A DNA stretch of 64,000 bases from Chitinilyticum aquatile DSM 21506 (GCF_000430805.1 NZ_AUMS01000007.1:236900-300899), one strand, 5' to 3'; shown: positions 9,927 through 19,382, counted from the stretch's first letter. Translations and numbers: made by a program. The notes: generated by a model not told the origin, from the sequence alone.

Positions 9927-11516
9927 ATGACCGACATCGCCCGCGAAGTGGCTTCCCGCCGCACCTTTGCCATCATTTCCCACCCGGACGCGGGTAAGAC
10001 GACGCTGACCGAAAAACTGCTGTATTTCTCGGGCACGATTCAGTCCGCCGGTACCGTCAAGGGCAAGAAAGGCGGCAAGTTCGCCACCTCCGACTGGATG
10101 GAAATCGAAAAGCAGCGCGGCATTTCGGTGGCCTCCTCAGTCATGCAGTTCGACTATCGCGACCATTCGATCAACCTGCTCGACACCCCGGGCCACCAGG
10201 ATTTTTCGGAAGATACCTACCGCGTACTCACCGCCGTCGACTCGGCGCTGATGGTGATCGACGCGGCCAAGGGCGTGGAAGCTCAAACGATCAAGCTGCT
10301 CAATGTCTGCCGCCTGCGCAATACGCCCATCGTCACCTTCATGAACAAGTACGACCGGGAAGTACGCGATTCGCTCGAGCTGCTCGACGAAGTCGAGAAC
10401 GTGCTGCAAATCCGCTGCGCGCCGGTCACCTGGCCGGTGGGCATGGGCAAGACCTTCCGCGGCGTGTATCACATCCTGCGCGACGAGGTGATCATCTTCA
10501 CGCCGGGCCAGGGGCCGCTGGATGAAGTGGAAATCATCAAGGGCCTCGACAATCCGCGTCTGGACGAACTGTTTCCGCTGGAAATCGGCAACACGCGCAT
10601 GGAGCTGGAACTGGTGCGTGGTGCCTCGCACCCCTTCGTGCTGGAAGAATTTCTGGATGGCACGCTCACTCCTGTCTTCTTCGGCTCCGCGATCAACAAC
10701 TTCGGCGTGCGCGAGATTCTGAATGCGCTGGTCGACTGGGCGCCGCCGCCGGGCAAGCGCGACGCAACCGTGCGCTCGGTTGACCCGACGGAAGAAAAAT
10801 TCTCGGCCTTCGTGTTCAAGATCCAGGCGAACATGGACCCGAAGCACCGCGACCGCATTGCGTTTTTGCGCATCTGCTCGGGCAAGTTCGAGCGCGGCAT
10901 GAAATTCAAGCATCTGCGCCTGGGGCGCGACATCGCCGCGAACTCCGTCGTTACGTTCATGGCGCAGGGCCGCGAACAGGTTGACGAAGCCTTTGCCGGC
11001 GACATCATCGGCCTGCCCAATCACGGCAACATCCAGATCGGTGATTCGTTCTCCGAGGGCGAAGTCCTGTCGTTCACCGGCATCCCCTACTTCGCGCCCG
11101 AACTGTTCCGCGTCGTGCGCATCAAGAACCCGCTGAAACTGAAACAGCTGCAGAAGGGCCTGCAGCAGCTCGGCGAAGAAGGCGCGGTACAGGTCTTCAA
11201 GCCGCTCAACGGTGGCGATCTGATTCTGGGCGCCGTCGGCGTGCTGCAGTTCGAAGTGGTCGCCTCGCGCCTCTTGAACGAGTATGGCGTGGAAGCGATC
11301 TTCGAATCGACGACGATCTATACCGCACGCTGGGTTTCTTGCGAAGACTCGCGCATGCTGGCCGATTTCGAGAAGAATCTCGTCAACAACCTCGCGCGCG
11401 ATGCCGCCGACAGCCTCGCCTATCTGGCAACCAGCCGCGTGAATCTGGAGCTGACGCAGGAGCGCTGGCCCAAGCTGCAATTCCATTCCACTCGCGAGCA
11501 CGCAGTCACCTTGTAA
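9927..11516 (+). CDS. prfC: Peptide chain release factor 3
   Basis: RF3 is the GTPase that recycles RF1 and RF2 from the ribosome after termination. The 529-residue product has the same length as the E. coli protein and shows the P-loop [14 protein letters not shown], the RF3-typical [21 protein letters not shown] switch region, [14 protein letters not shown] and NKYD. The ATG at 9927 is chosen because [20 protein letters not shown] matches the usual start; the longer frame from 9810 includes the promoter region. The neighbours are unrelated in function. Confidence 0.96.
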   Translation: MTDIAREVASRRTFAIISHPDAGKTTLTEKLLYFSGTIQSAGTVKGKKGGKFATSDWMEIEKQRGISVASSVMQFDYRDHSINLLDTPGHQDFSEDTYRVLTAVDSALMVIDAAKGVEAQTIKLLNVCRLRNTPIVTFMNKYDREVRDSLELLDEVENVLQIRCAPVTWPVGMGKTFRGVYHILRDEVIIFTPGQGPLDEVEIIKGLDNPRLDELFPLEIGNTRMELELVRGASHPFVLEEFLDGTLTPVFFGSAINNFGVREILNALVDWAPPPGKRDATVRSVDPTEEKFSAFVFKIQANMDPKHRDRIAFLRICSGKFERGMKFKHLRLGRDIAANSVVTFMAQGREQVDEAFAGDIIGLPNHGNIQIGDSFSEGEVLSFTGIPYFAPELFRVVRIKNPLKLKQLQKGLQQLGEEGAVQVFKPLNGGDLILGAVGVLQFEVVASRLLNEYGVEAIFESTTIYTARWVSCEDSRMLADFEKNLVNNLARDAADSLAYLATSRVNLELTQERWPKLQFHSTREHAVTL

Positions 11517-11519
11517 ACA

Positions 11520-11568
11520 GGGTATATCAACACAGCCATTACAGATAAATGGCTGTAGCCATATACCC
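11520..11568. repeat. 49-bp dispersed palindromic element, copy 2
   Basis: Both ends are perfect (GGGTAT, ATACCC), and the core AGCCATTACAGATAAATGGCT pairs AGCCATT with AATGGCT. It starts 4 bases after the prfC stop and lies directly before a terminator hairpin. Confidence 0.85.
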
Positions 11569-11572
11569 ACAA

Positions 11573-11605
11573 ACCCGGCAGTGCTTCAGGCATGCCGGGT
11601 TTTTT
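11573..11605 (+). terminator. Rho-independent terminator after prfC
   Basis: ACCCGGCA pairs with TGCCGGGT across a 12-base loop and is followed by a run of six T. It begins five bases past the right end of the 49-bp element. Confidence 0.8.
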
Positions 11606-11623
11606 CTGGCAAATCGGACAAGC

Positions 11624-12955
11624 ATGCACACGCTCGAGCAATTGCAACGCGGCGCCCTGCGCGGCATCACCCGGCTGGATCTGGCCGCCGATCTGGCCGA
11701 GTTTCCCGCCGAGATTTTTACGCTGGCTGATTCGCTGGAGGTGCTGAACCTCTCCGGCAACCGGCTCGACTCGCTGCCGGACGAGCTGCCAAGGCTTACG
11801 CGCCTGAAGGTGATTTTCTGCTCCGACAACCGCTTCACCACCCTGCCAGCCGTGCTCGGCCGCTGCCCGCAGCTGGAGATGATCGGCTTCAAAGCGAACG
11901 CGATCAGCCACATCCCCGACGATGCCCTGCCGCCACGGCTGCGCTGGCTCACGCTGACCGACAATGCCATCACGGCACTGCCGGAAACGATCGGCGACTG
12001 CCCGCGCCTGGCAAAACTGCTGCTGGCTGGCAACCGGCTTGAATCGCTACCCGGCGCATTGCAACATTGCCGCAAGCTCGCACTGTTGCGCATCGCCGCC
12101 AATCAGTTTTCCACACTGCCGGACTGGCTCGCCGCCATGCCGGAACTCGCCTGGCTGGCGTTTGCCGGCAATCCGCTCACCGCAGACGCCGAAGCCCGCG
12201 CCGAGGCGCTGAGCCACGCGGCCACGGTCAATCCTGCCGAGGTCACTGCAGGCGACGTGCTGGGCCGTGGTGCATCCGGGCTGATCCGCGCCGGCCTGTG
12301 GCTGCGCGACGGCGTCAGTCAGGCGGTGGCGATCAAGCAGTTCCACTCTGGTGTGACCAGTGATGGCCTGCCGCATTGCGAGCTGCTGGCCAACTGGGCA
12401 GCCGGGCGGCACCCCAATCTGATCGGCGTGCATGCTCGACTGGGTAGCGGGCTCGCCAGCACGCCGGCGCTGCTGCTGGAGCGAATCGCCCCGCACTACC
12501 GGATGCTGGCCGCGCCACCCAGCCTCGAATCGTGCACGCGCGATGAGTACGATGAAACGGTCGCCTTTTCGCCTGCCGTGCTGCTGGCCATCGCGCACGG
12601 CATTGCGGCGGCACTGGCGCAAATTCACGCCAACGGATTGCTGCACGGCGATCTCTATGCCCACAACATCCTGCTCGATGACCGCGGCCACGCCCTGCTG
12701 GGCGACTTTGGCGCGGCAACGCTGCTGCCCGGCGACCCCGCGCAACAGCAGCGTCTGCAGGCGCTGGATGTCAGGGCATTCGGCTTGCTGCTGGGCGAGC
12801 TGTGCGAGCGCTGCGCTACCCTGCCGGAGCTTCCCGTGCTGGCCGGAATGCTGGCACAGCTGCAGCAGGACTGCAGCTCAACCACGCCGGCGCGGCGCCC
12901 CGCCATGGCCGCAGTGGTAAGGATACTGACGACCGGCCTCCAGCAAATACAGTAA
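11624..12955 (+). CDS. Leucine-rich-repeat protein kinase
   Basis: The 443-residue soluble protein joins about seven leucine-rich repeats (residues about 15-200, with the L..L.L.GN.L..LP pattern) to a eukaryotic-type protein kinase domain (about 210-443). Kinase landmarks are GRGASG (glycine loop), AVAIKQF (ATP-binding lysine), HGDLYAHNIL near residue 340 (catalytic loop, HGD instead of HRD) and GDFGAA (DFG). All catalytic residues seem present, although the activation segment is short. The ATG at 11624 follows the terminator; an upstream frame through the repeat is rejected. The architecture recurs in proteobacteria, but no substrate is known to me. Confidence 0.85.
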   Translation: MHTLEQLQRGALRGITRLDLAADLAEFPAEIFTLADSLEVLNLSGNRLDSLPDELPRLTRLKVIFCSDNRFTTLPAVLGRCPQLEMIGFKANAISHIPDDALPPRLRWLTLTDNAITALPETIGDCPRLAKLLLAGNRLESLPGALQHCRKLALLRIAANQFSTLPDWLAAMPELAWLAFAGNPLTADAEARAEALSHAATVNPAEVTAGDVLGRGASGLIRAGLWLRDGVSQAVAIKQFHSGVTSDGLPHCELLANWAAGRHPNLIGVHARLGSGLASTPALLLERIAPHYRMLAAPPSLESCTRDEYDETVAFSPAVLLAIAHGIAAALAQIHANGLLHGDLYAHNILLDDRGHALLGDFGAATLLPGDPAQQQRLQALDVRAFGLLLGELCERCATLPELPVLAGMLAQLQQDCSSTTPARRPAMAAVVRILTTGLQQIQ

Positions 12956-12956
12956 T

Positions 12957-13005
12957 AGGTATACGCCTGTAGCCATTTATTTAAAATGGCCACATGCACA
13001 TACCC
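12957..13005. repeat. 49-bp dispersed palindromic element, copy 3
   Basis: AGGTAT left end, core AGCCATTTATTTAAAATGGCC, perfect ATACCC right end. It begins one base after the stop of the LRR kinase gene and lies between convergent genes. Confidence 0.85.
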
Positions 13006-13021
13006 ATCAATCAGGCCGGGA

Positions 13022-13528
13022 TTACGGTTGCAGGCCAGCCAGTGCGGCGGCCAGCCGTGCTTCACCCAGCCCGCTGACCGGCGTATAGGCCACACCGGCC
13101 GCATCGAGCGCGGCCCGGTAGCGCAGCAGCAAGGCATCGCGGTCAAGCGGATTTTCGCGCAGGGGATCGGGTTGCCAGGGCAGATCGGGCAGCAGCAGCA
13201 GGTGATGCGCGTACTGCTGCGGCTGCCACAGTGCCCGCAGCGCGTCAGGGCAGCAGCCGAAACGCACCTCGGCCCAGATGATGCAGACGAGTGCAGTCGT
13301 GTCACACACCAGCCAGTCAGCCCCGGCAGCCAGTTCGTCTTCCAGCGCCAGCTGACCGCGCGCAATTGCCACCACATCGTCCGGCGTGTAATCCGTCGCC
13401 GCGCTGGCGGCAAACCAGGGGCGGGCAAATTCGGGCACCCAGGGCGCCTGCAATTCGCGGGCCAGCTGCCTGGCCAGCGTGGTCTTGCCACTGGACTCCG
13501 GGCCGACGAGCGCGATGCGGCGGCTCAT
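13022..13528 (-). CDS. NadR-like ribosylnicotinamide kinase (AAA ATPase)
   Basis: The 168-residue protein has a P-loop GPESSGKTT at residues 9-17 and matches the kinase module of NadR, which phosphorylates nicotinamide riboside to NMN. It lacks the N-terminal helix-turn-helix and the NMN adenylyltransferase domain of full NadR, so only the kinase step is expected. The ATG at 13528 is chosen because it overlaps the pnuC stop as ATGA and begins just before the P-loop; the longer frame runs back through pnuC. With the adjacent transporter it forms a nicotinamide riboside salvage pair. The substrate is inferred from family and context. Confidence 0.85.
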   Translation of the reverse strand: MSRRIALVGPESSGKTTLARQLARELQAPWVPEFARPWFAASAATDYTPDDVVAIARGQLALEDELAAGADWLVCDTTALVCIIWAEVRFGCCPDALRALWQPQQYAHHLLLLPDLPWQPDPLRENPLDRDALLLRYRAALDAAGVAYTPVSGLGEARLAAALAGLQP

Positions 13529-14085
13529 GCGGCGCGCTGTCCGCGCAGCCAGCTGCGCCAGCCCCAGGCAGCGAGCACCGCCAGCAGCACATACAGCGCG
13601 CTGGTCAAATACAGCGCCTTGTGCACGTAAACGCCTGCAGCCAGCAGGTCCAGCACGATCCAGTACGCCCAGTTTTCCAGCCGTTTCTGCGCCTGCAGCC
13701 ATTGCGCCAGCAGGCCGAAGCAGAAAATCGCCGAATCCAGCACGGGCACGTCGGTCGGCAGAAACCGGATCTGCAGCTGTGCAATCAGGGTGGTGGCAAT
13801 CAGCGCCAGTGCATTGAGCAGCCAGATTTCGCGCCGCCCCATGCGCGACACCGGCAGCGGCACATGCGCGGCGGTGCCGCGCCACCAGTGCCACCAGCCA
13901 TACACGGCCAGCACGGCGTAGACGCCCTGCAGCGTGGCTTCACCATACAGCTGGCTGGCAAAAAACAGCTCCACATACAGCAGCGAGGCCAGCAGCTGCA
14001 GCGGCCAGGTCAGCACATGGCCGCGCGCTGCCAGCGCAATGCCGGCGAGCGAGGCGATGACACCGATGATTTCGATAAAGGACAT
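13525..14085 (-). CDS. pnuC: Nicotinamide riboside transporter PnuC
   Basis: The 186-residue membrane protein has about seven hydrophobic segments and the tryptophan-rich YGWWHWWRG motif that lines the substrate site of PnuC proteins. It would let nicotinamide riboside cross the inner membrane by facilitated diffusion, with trapping by the downstream NadR-like kinase. The start MSFIEIIGV at 14085 is preferred over an upstream in-frame ATG because it begins directly with the first membrane segment. Its stop overlaps the kinase start by four bases, so the pair is one operon on the minus strand. Confidence 0.9.
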   Translation of the reverse strand: MSFIEIIGVIASLAGIALAARGHVLTWPLQLLASLLYVELFFASQLYGEATLQGVYAVLAVYGWWHWWRGTAAHVPLPVSRMGRREIWLLNALALIATTLIAQLQIRFLPTDVPVLDSAIFCFGLLAQWLQAQKRLENWAYWIVLDLLAAGVYVHKALYLTSALYVLLAVLAAWGWRSWLRGQRAA

Positions 14086-14190
14086 GAGCGACTCCGCAAG
14101 AGCGCGCATTCTAGCAGGGCTAAGCCTGTGCCGGCTCCGGCAGCAGATCAAGCGGAAATGAAAACAGGGGAAGGCCGCGGGCAGGAGAGT

Positions 14191-14931
14191 TCAGTGAGCC
14201 AGATAGCGGCGCTGCATCTCGCTGAAGAAACCGGCGCCCAGCAGATGCAGGATGCGGGCATGCAGTTCGACACTGCGCGGGCCTGCCGAGGGCGTCACAC
14301 AGGAAACACTGGCATTGGCCAGCACCAGACCGGCCTGCAGACGCTTGCCTTCCGGCTGCTGGCGGTTGTACCAGCTCAGCGAGAGCTGGTTGATGACGCC
14401 ATAGGCACCACGGCCTTCGCTGAGCTTGCGCAGCAGGGTTTCTTCAGTGGGCGCATCTTCACGCAGGAGCAGACCACTGGCAAACAGCTGTTCCAGCGTC
14501 GGATAGTGATAGCCGCGCACGGTAGCCAGTTTTTCACCGTACAGCTCGCTGAGATACTCTGGCCGGGGTTGCCCCGGGCCGATGACGAGGACATTGCGCA
14601 TCGCAATCAGTGGCGGGCTCCAGCGCAGATGCAGGCCCGGCTTGAACCAGGCGGGATTGAGCATGCAGGCCAGGTCAAAATGCCCCTCTTCCAGTTCGAG
14701 CTCCAGCCGCTTGCGCGGCAGCAGTACATACTCGATCCGGTCAGCGCCCTGCGCAGCAATCTGCTGGCTCATTTCCCAGACCATGCCGGCCTGAATCACG
14801 CCATTTGCCGTGATCAGCTGGGGTTGCGGCAGTGCGTCGGACACCAGTACCCGCAGCGTTGCCGCCTCCGCCCTTCCCCCGCAGAGGATGAGCAGCAGAA
14901 GCAGCAAGGCGGCAAGCGGGTGTCCGGGCAT
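14191..14931 (-). CDS. Periplasmic solute-binding protein, family 3 type
   Basis: The 246-residue precursor starts with a leucine-rich signal peptide (residues 1-23, cleavage after AEA). A single family-3 solute-binding fold follows, with the typical early TLRVLVSD strand and a late YGVINQLSLSWY segment. No ABC permease or ATPase gene is adjacent, so it may be an orphan sensor-type binding protein rather than a transporter subunit. It follows the psiF-like gene by 12 bases on the same strand, suggesting co-transcription. The ligand is unknown. Confidence 0.8.
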   Translation of the reverse strand: MPGHPLAALLLLLLILCGGRAEAATLRVLVSDALPQPQLITANGVIQAGMVWEMSQQIAAQGADRIEYVLLPRKRLELELEEGHFDLACMLNPAWFKPGLHLRWSPPLIAMRNVLVIGPGQPRPEYLSELYGEKLATVRGYHYPTLEQLFASGLLLREDAPTEETLLRKLSEGRGAYGVINQLSLSWYNRQQPEGKRLQAGLVLANASVSCVTPSAGPRSVELHARILHLLGAGFFSEMQRRYLAH

Positions 14932-14943
14932 GAAACAGCAGCC

Positions 14944-15213
14944 TTATTTGGCCGGGCCACCATCCTTCACGCACTTGGTCACAAAGCTGTTCTTGGCAGC
15001 TCCGGACAGCTTCTTCTCCTTGGCAGCGCCTTCGCAGCTTTGTGTCGCGGCCGCCGCCGCATCTTTTTCGCATTTTTTCACGAAGCTGTTTTTGGCCGCA
15101 CCGGCCAGCTTCTTTTCTGCTGCCTGGCTGGCACACATTTCACCGGCAGACTGCGCGGCAAAGGCCAGATTGCTGAGGGCAAACAGGGTGGCGATACACA
15201 GAACACGCTTCAT
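14944..15213 (-). CDS. PsiF repeat-containing small periplasmic protein
   Basis: The 89-residue precursor has a signal peptide (about residues 1-19, ending AFA) and two copies of the PsiF repeat. Each holds KKLxGAAKNSFVxKC, centred near residues 34-48 and 67-81. The repeats contain paired cysteines that could form disulfides. The family is named after a phosphate-starvation-induced E. coli gene, but its molecular role is unknown. The ATG at 15213 has an AAGGAAG-type ribosome site; an in-frame extension upstream lacks signal-peptide character. It leads a probable two-gene unit with the solute-binding protein. Confidence 0.85.
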   Translation of the reverse strand: MKRVLCIATLFALSNLAFAAQSAGEMCASQAAEKKLAGAAKNSFVKKCEKDAAAAATQSCEGAAKEKKLSGAAKNSFVTKCVKDGGPAK

Positions 15214-15327
15214 TTCACTTCCTTCGGCAAGGTGATGGGACGTTTCACTATAGCAGGCGGGGGCTTTTGTCCGATGGCACGCAGAAAGCCTGCTGGCAGA
15301 AATGCAACGCACGGACAATACACAGCA

Positions 15328-15376
15328 ATGTATGCGTACAGAGCCTTTTATCTTAATAGGCTACAAGCTCATACCC
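15328..15376. repeat. 49-bp dispersed palindromic element, copy 4
   Basis: ATGTAT left end, core AGCCTTTTATCTTAATAGGCT, perfect ATACCC right end. It lies between divergent genes, so it cannot act simply as a terminator here. An extra small hairpin, CCCATT with AATGGG, overlaps and extends past its right end (15374-15390). Confidence 0.8.
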
Positions 15377-15453
15377 ATTGTTTTAATGGGAGCATTTGTG
15401 ATTTTAGCCATGCCCGCTTAAGCTGAAGCCAGCCCGGTTTTCACAGGTGTACC

Positions 15454-16284
15454 ATGCCCAGCCAGCAACGCCGCCAGATTATCGCCGCCCTCCTCGCCGG
15501 CGGTTTCGCCCTTGCCGTCCGCCCGGTCACGGCCGCTACAATCACCACCCCCGCCACGGGGCTGCTGACCGGCAGCACCGAAATCGACACCAGCGACGGC
15601 GCGCTGCTGCCGATCTATTTTGCCAGGCCGGGCCGCGGCGATCGCCAACCGGTCATCCTGGTCGTGCAGGAGATTTTCGGGGTACACGAGCACATCCAGG
15701 ATCTGTGCCGGCGGCTGGCCCACGCCGGCTACCTCGCCATTGCGCCGGAGCTTTTCGTGCGCCAGGGTGATCCGCGCCAGATTGCCGATATTCCGGAGCT
15801 GATCAGAAGTATCGTGAGCAAGGTCTCCGATGCCCAGGTCATGGCCGATCTCGATGCCGCGCTGCGCTGGGCGGGCGAACATGGCGGCGACACGGCGCGC
15901 GCGGGCGTCACCGGTTTCTGCTGGGGTGGCCGCATCAGCTGGCTGTATGCCGCACACAATCCCGCAATCAGGGCGGCCGTGGCCTGGTATGGCCGGCTGG
16001 GCGGCGAGCAGACCGCACTGACGCCGAGCTACCCGCTGGATGTGGCGCCAGCCCTGAGCGTTCCGGTGCTCGGACTCTATGCCGGCCGGGACAAGGGAAT
16101 CAGCCTGGAAAGTGTCGAAAAGATGCGCGCGGCCCTGGGGCCGCAGAGCAGGAGTGAAATCGTCGTCTATCCGGATGCGGAGCATGGCTTCAATGCCGAT
16201 TACCGCCCCAGCTACAATGCCGCCGCCGCACAGGCTGGCTGGCAGCGCATGCTGGCGTGGTTCAGCCGGCACGGCGCCCGGTAA
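15454..16284 (+). CDS. Dienelactone hydrolase family protein
   Basis: The 276-residue alpha/beta hydrolase has the dienelactone-hydrolase nucleophile motif GFCWGG (cysteine), an aspartate in YAGRDKG and the histidine in EHGFNADYR, so the Cys-Asp-His triad is complete. An N-terminal segment SQQRRQIIAALLAGGFALA followed by a hydrophobic stretch resembles a twin-arginine export signal, which would place it in the periplasm; this is inference. It stands alone between a repeat and a convergent channel gene. The natural substrate (dienelactones or other esters and lactones) cannot be told from sequence. Confidence 0.88.
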   Translation: MPSQQRRQIIAALLAGGFALAVRPVTAATITTPATGLLTGSTEIDTSDGALLPIYFARPGRGDRQPVILVVQEIFGVHEHIQDLCRRLAHAGYLAIAPELFVRQGDPRQIADIPELIRSIVSKVSDAQVMADLDAALRWAGEHGGDTARAGVTGFCWGGRISWLYAAHNPAIRAAVAWYGRLGGEQTALTPSYPLDVAPALSVPVLGLYAGRDKGISLESVEKMRAALGPQSRSEIVVYPDAEHGFNADYRPSYNAAAAQAGWQRMLAWFSRHGAR

Positions 16285-16334
16285 GCGCGGCCGAATCGGC
16301 GGCCCCTCCCCCTTTTTCACCCCTCATCACCTGT

Positions 16335-17831
16335 TCAGGAAAGCCCGAAAAAGTGCCGCACCCGTGCCAGCAGCTCAAGGTGGCCGTTGCCATTGCTGCT
16401 GCCATTGTCCTGGCTGGCGCGTTGCCGGTTGGCTTGCTGGCGTTGCGCCAGCACTTTTGACATGCTCTCGGCCAATTCGGGGCGGGTGGCAATGATCTCC
16501 TCGAAGCCACGGTGATCCAGCCGGTAGCACTCGGCATAGCTTGCGGCAATCACGGTGGCAGTGCGCGGGGCACCGGTCATCATTCCCATCTCGCCGAATA
16601 TTTCGCCGGCATTCAGCACTCCCAGTTGCACAGCATCGACCTGGCCGTAATTCAGCCACACACTGGCACGGCCTTCGGTAAGGATATAGAGCCAGTGCGC
16701 CACCGCGCCCTGCCGGGTAATCACGTCGCCGGCCTCAAAAGCGGCAAAAACCAGCTCGCGCGCCACCTGCTCGCGTTCTTCGGCACTCAGGCAGTCGAAA
16801 AGGCTCACATTGGCAAGCGCCTCCAGCCTCCTGGCCAGCTCTTCGCTGCCGATGCCGCTCCGTTGCAAGCGCTCCAGCTGCGTGCGATGTTCGCGCGCGG
16901 CCAGCACAATGCCGTTGCGCCCGAGCGCAGCCAGCAGGTGTGCTCGCACTTGCGAGTCGGTCAGGTCATCGGCGTGGAAGCGGGTCAGCCAGTACCTTGT
17001 CACATACTGGGCAACGCCATCCTGCAATTGCATGAGCACCGTGGAAGGCGCAGGTTCTGTTGCGACCCCTTCGATCTGCGTATCGGCCAGAGCCTGCTCG
17101 GTCAGCGCGATGACCCGGGCAGCAGGAATCCGCCAGTCGAGTTCAAAAACGACATTGCGGCGCCACACGGATTGCTCGCCCACCTGCCGCCCGAGCACCA
17201 CAAAGGTGTTCTTCATCAGCCAGCCATTGGGAATCACCACCGTTTCACCGCTGCGGGTTTCCAGCTGGGTCGAGCGCCAGCCGATCTGCACGACCTTGCC
17301 ACTGTAATCACCGGCCTTGACCCATTGCCCAATGTGCAGCGACTGGTCCGCCTGCAGGGCGATACCGGACAGGATATTGCCCAGCGTATCCTGCATCGAA
17401 AAGGCGATGACGGCGGTGATGACCGCCGAGGTGGTCACCAGCTGGGAGAGGTCAAGCCCGCCCTCGCGCAGCCGCAGCATGCCCCAGCCGGCATAGGCCA
17501 GCATCAGCGTCATGTCCTCCAGAATGCGCAAGGGGCGAAAATGCAGCAAGGGCAGCAGCACGCGAAAGAGCAGCATGCCGCACAGACGCAGGTAAAGCAT
17601 GCCCAGCAGTACGCGCAGGATTTCGGCAACCAGCAGACCCGCATGGCCGTAGGCCCTGGCGACCGGTGTTTCACCCAGGCTGAATGCCAGCAGCCCGATG
17701 ACGGCCAGCAGCGCGGTCAGGCGCAGCTGGCCCCGCTCGGCCGGCAAGCGCCACCACAGCACGAAGAGGAGGAGGCAGCCGGTGCCCAGCAGCATTGGCC
17801 AGGGTCGATCCGCAAACTGCGTGAGCCACAT
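16335..17831 (-). CDS. MscS-type mechanosensitive channel with cyclic-nucleotide-binding domain
   Basis: The 498-residue inner-membrane protein has about four hydrophobic segments in residues 10-165, an MscS pore-lining and beta domain (about 140-250, including FSMQDTLGNILSGIAL and the GETVVIPNG segment), a cytosolic region, and a C-terminal cyclic-nucleotide-binding domain (about 345-460, with GEIFGEMGMMTGAPRTATV). The combination suggests a channel whose gating by membrane tension is modulated by cAMP or a related nucleotide. It is monocistronic and faces dbpA in a divergent gap of about 120 bp. Whether it opens to tension, ligand or both is not known. Confidence 0.9.
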   Translation of the reverse strand: MWLTQFADRPWPMLLGTGCLLLFVLWWRLPAERGQLRLTALLAVIGLLAFSLGETPVARAYGHAGLLVAEILRVLLGMLYLRLCGMLLFRVLLPLLHFRPLRILEDMTLMLAYAGWGMLRLREGGLDLSQLVTTSAVITAVIAFSMQDTLGNILSGIALQADQSLHIGQWVKAGDYSGKVVQIGWRSTQLETRSGETVVIPNGWLMKNTFVVLGRQVGEQSVWRRNVVFELDWRIPAARVIALTEQALADTQIEGVATEPAPSTVLMQLQDGVAQYVTRYWLTRFHADDLTDSQVRAHLLAALGRNGIVLAAREHRTQLERLQRSGIGSEELARRLEALANVSLFDCLSAEEREQVARELVFAAFEAGDVITRQGAVAHWLYILTEGRASVWLNYGQVDAVQLGVLNAGEIFGEMGMMTGAPRTATVIAASYAECYRLDHRGFEEIIATRPELAESMSKVLAQRQQANRQRASQDNGSSNGNGHLELLARVRHFFGLS

Positions 17832-17950
17832 GACGGGTATCCGGTTATTGCCTGTATCTTGATTGTCGGCAGGCCAGGTGCTTAAAACAAGTTCGCCCGC
17901 AACGCCGGCATCCGGTACACTACGCGTCCGAATTACCGCCTTAAGTCATT

Positions 17951-19339
17951 GTGAACAAAGCTTCTTTTTCCTCGCTCGCCCTTGCACCCGCCTTCCTGAA
18001 CAACCTGGACAGCCTTGGCTACCAGCAAATGACGCCGATTCAGGCCGCCGCACTGCCCGATGCGCTCGACGGGCGTGACCTGATTGCGCAGGCAAAAACC
18101 GGCAGCGGGAAAACCGCCGCGTTCGGCATCGGCATCCTGCACAAGCTCAACCCGCGGTTTTTCGGCATCCAGGCGCTGGTGCTCTGCCCCACGCGCGAGC
18201 TGGCTGATCAGGTTGCCAAGGAGCTGCGCAAGCTGGCGCGCCACATCGACAATGTGAAGATTGTGACCCTTTGCGGCGGCACGCCGATGGGCCCGCAGAT
18301 CGGCTCGCTGGAACACGGCGCACACATTGTCGTCGGCACGCCGGGCCGCATTCAGGATCACCTGTTCCGCGAAACGCTCGACCTGTCCCGCGTGAGCACA
18401 CTGGTGCTCGACGAAGCCGACCGCATGGTCGACATGGGCTTTGTCGACGACATCACCCGCATCGTGCGCGCCTGCCCGAAATTCCGCCAGACGCTGCTGT
18501 TCTCGGCGACGTATCCGGACAGCATCCGCAAGATCGCCGCGCCCTTCCTGCGCGAGCCGCTGGAAGTCAAAGTGGAAAGCCAGCATTCCGGCAGCCGTAT
18601 CGAGCAGCGCTTCTACGCCTGCGAACACGAAGAACGCAACCAGATGGTCGGCGAACTGCTGCGCCACTATCGCCCGACTTCCGCACTGGCCTTCTGCAAC
18701 ACCAAAATCCACTGCCGCGAACTGGTCGAACAATTGCAGGAAGCCGGCTTTGCCGCGCTGGCACTCTACGGCGAGCTGGAACAGCGAGATCGTGACGAAA
18801 CGCTGGTGCAGTTCGCCAACCGCAGCATCACCGTACTGGTCGCCACCGACGTCGCCGCCCGCGGGCTGGATATTCAGGGCATTGATCTCGTCATCAATGT
18901 CGATGTTTCGAAAGACACCGAAGTGCACATCCACCGCATCGGCCGCACCGGCCGCGCCGGCGACAAGGGGCTTGCCATCAGCATTGCCGCCCCGCAGGAA
19001 AAGAAATGGGTGCGCTTCATCGAGGAATATCAGGGCGGGCCGGTGCGCTGGTTCGAGCGCGACACGCTCACCGACACCAATCCCGAACCGCTACTACCGC
19101 CGATGCGTACGCTGCAGATTGCCGGCGGCAAGAAAGACAAGCTGCGCCCCGGTGACATTCTTGGTGCACTGACCGGCGACGGCGGCCTTACCGGCAGCCA
19201 GGTCGGCAAGATCAGCGTCTTCGATCAGCACAGCTTTGTCGCCATCGAACGCAGCGTCGCCGATGCCGCCTTCAAGCGCCTGTCCCGCAGCAAAATGAAG
19301 GGGCGCGAATTCAAGATGCGCTGGATCGGGCTCGACTAA
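17951..19339 (+). CDS. dbpA: DEAD-box ATP-dependent RNA helicase DbpA
   Basis: The 462-residue helicase has the Q-motif FxxLGYQQMTPIQ, Walker A AKTGSGKT, DEAD in VLDEADRMVDMGF, SAT in FSATYP, and the HRIGRTGRAG motif. The C-terminal domain (about 385-460, GDGGLTGSQVGKISVFDQHSFVAI) is the DbpA RNA-binding module that recognises hairpin 92 of 23S rRNA, placing it in 50S subunit assembly. The start is a GTG at 17951, chosen because the Q-motif follows at the proper distance and no ATG is nearby. A hairpin separates it from the convergent RlmN-like gene. Confidence 0.94.
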   Translation: MNKASFSSLALAPAFLNNLDSLGYQQMTPIQAAALPDALDGRDLIAQAKTGSGKTAAFGIGILHKLNPRFFGIQALVLCPTRELADQVAKELRKLARHIDNVKIVTLCGGTPMGPQIGSLEHGAHIVVGTPGRIQDHLFRETLDLSRVSTLVLDEADRMVDMGFVDDITRIVRACPKFRQTLLFSATYPDSIRKIAAPFLREPLEVKVESQHSGSRIEQRFYACEHEERNQMVGELLRHYRPTSALAFCNTKIHCRELVEQLQEAGFAALALYGELEQRDRDETLVQFANRSITVLVATDVAARGLDIQGIDLVINVDVSKDTEVHIHRIGRTGRAGDKGLAISIAAPQEKKWVRFIEEYQGGPVRWFERDTLTDTNPEPLLPPMRTLQIAGGKKDKLRPGDILGALTGDGGLTGSQVGKISVFDQHSFVAIERSVADAAFKRLSRSKMKGREFKMRWIGLD

Positions 19340-19351
19340 ACCAGAACGTTC

Positions 19352-19382
19352 GGTGTGCAAAACCCTGAGGGATTTTCACACC
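19352..19382. terminator. Hairpin between convergent dbpA and RlmN-like gene
   Basis: GGTGTG with an A-run pairs with a T-run and CACACC. The stem overlaps the last codons of the minus-strand gene. On each strand the descending arm contains TTTT, but no long T tail follows, so its strength is uncertain. Confidence 0.5.

Noticed and set aside
13291..15426. A 711-residue open frame on the plus strand
   Set aside because: It runs opposite four well-supported minus-strand genes and has glutamine/arginine-rich composition typical of antisense frames.
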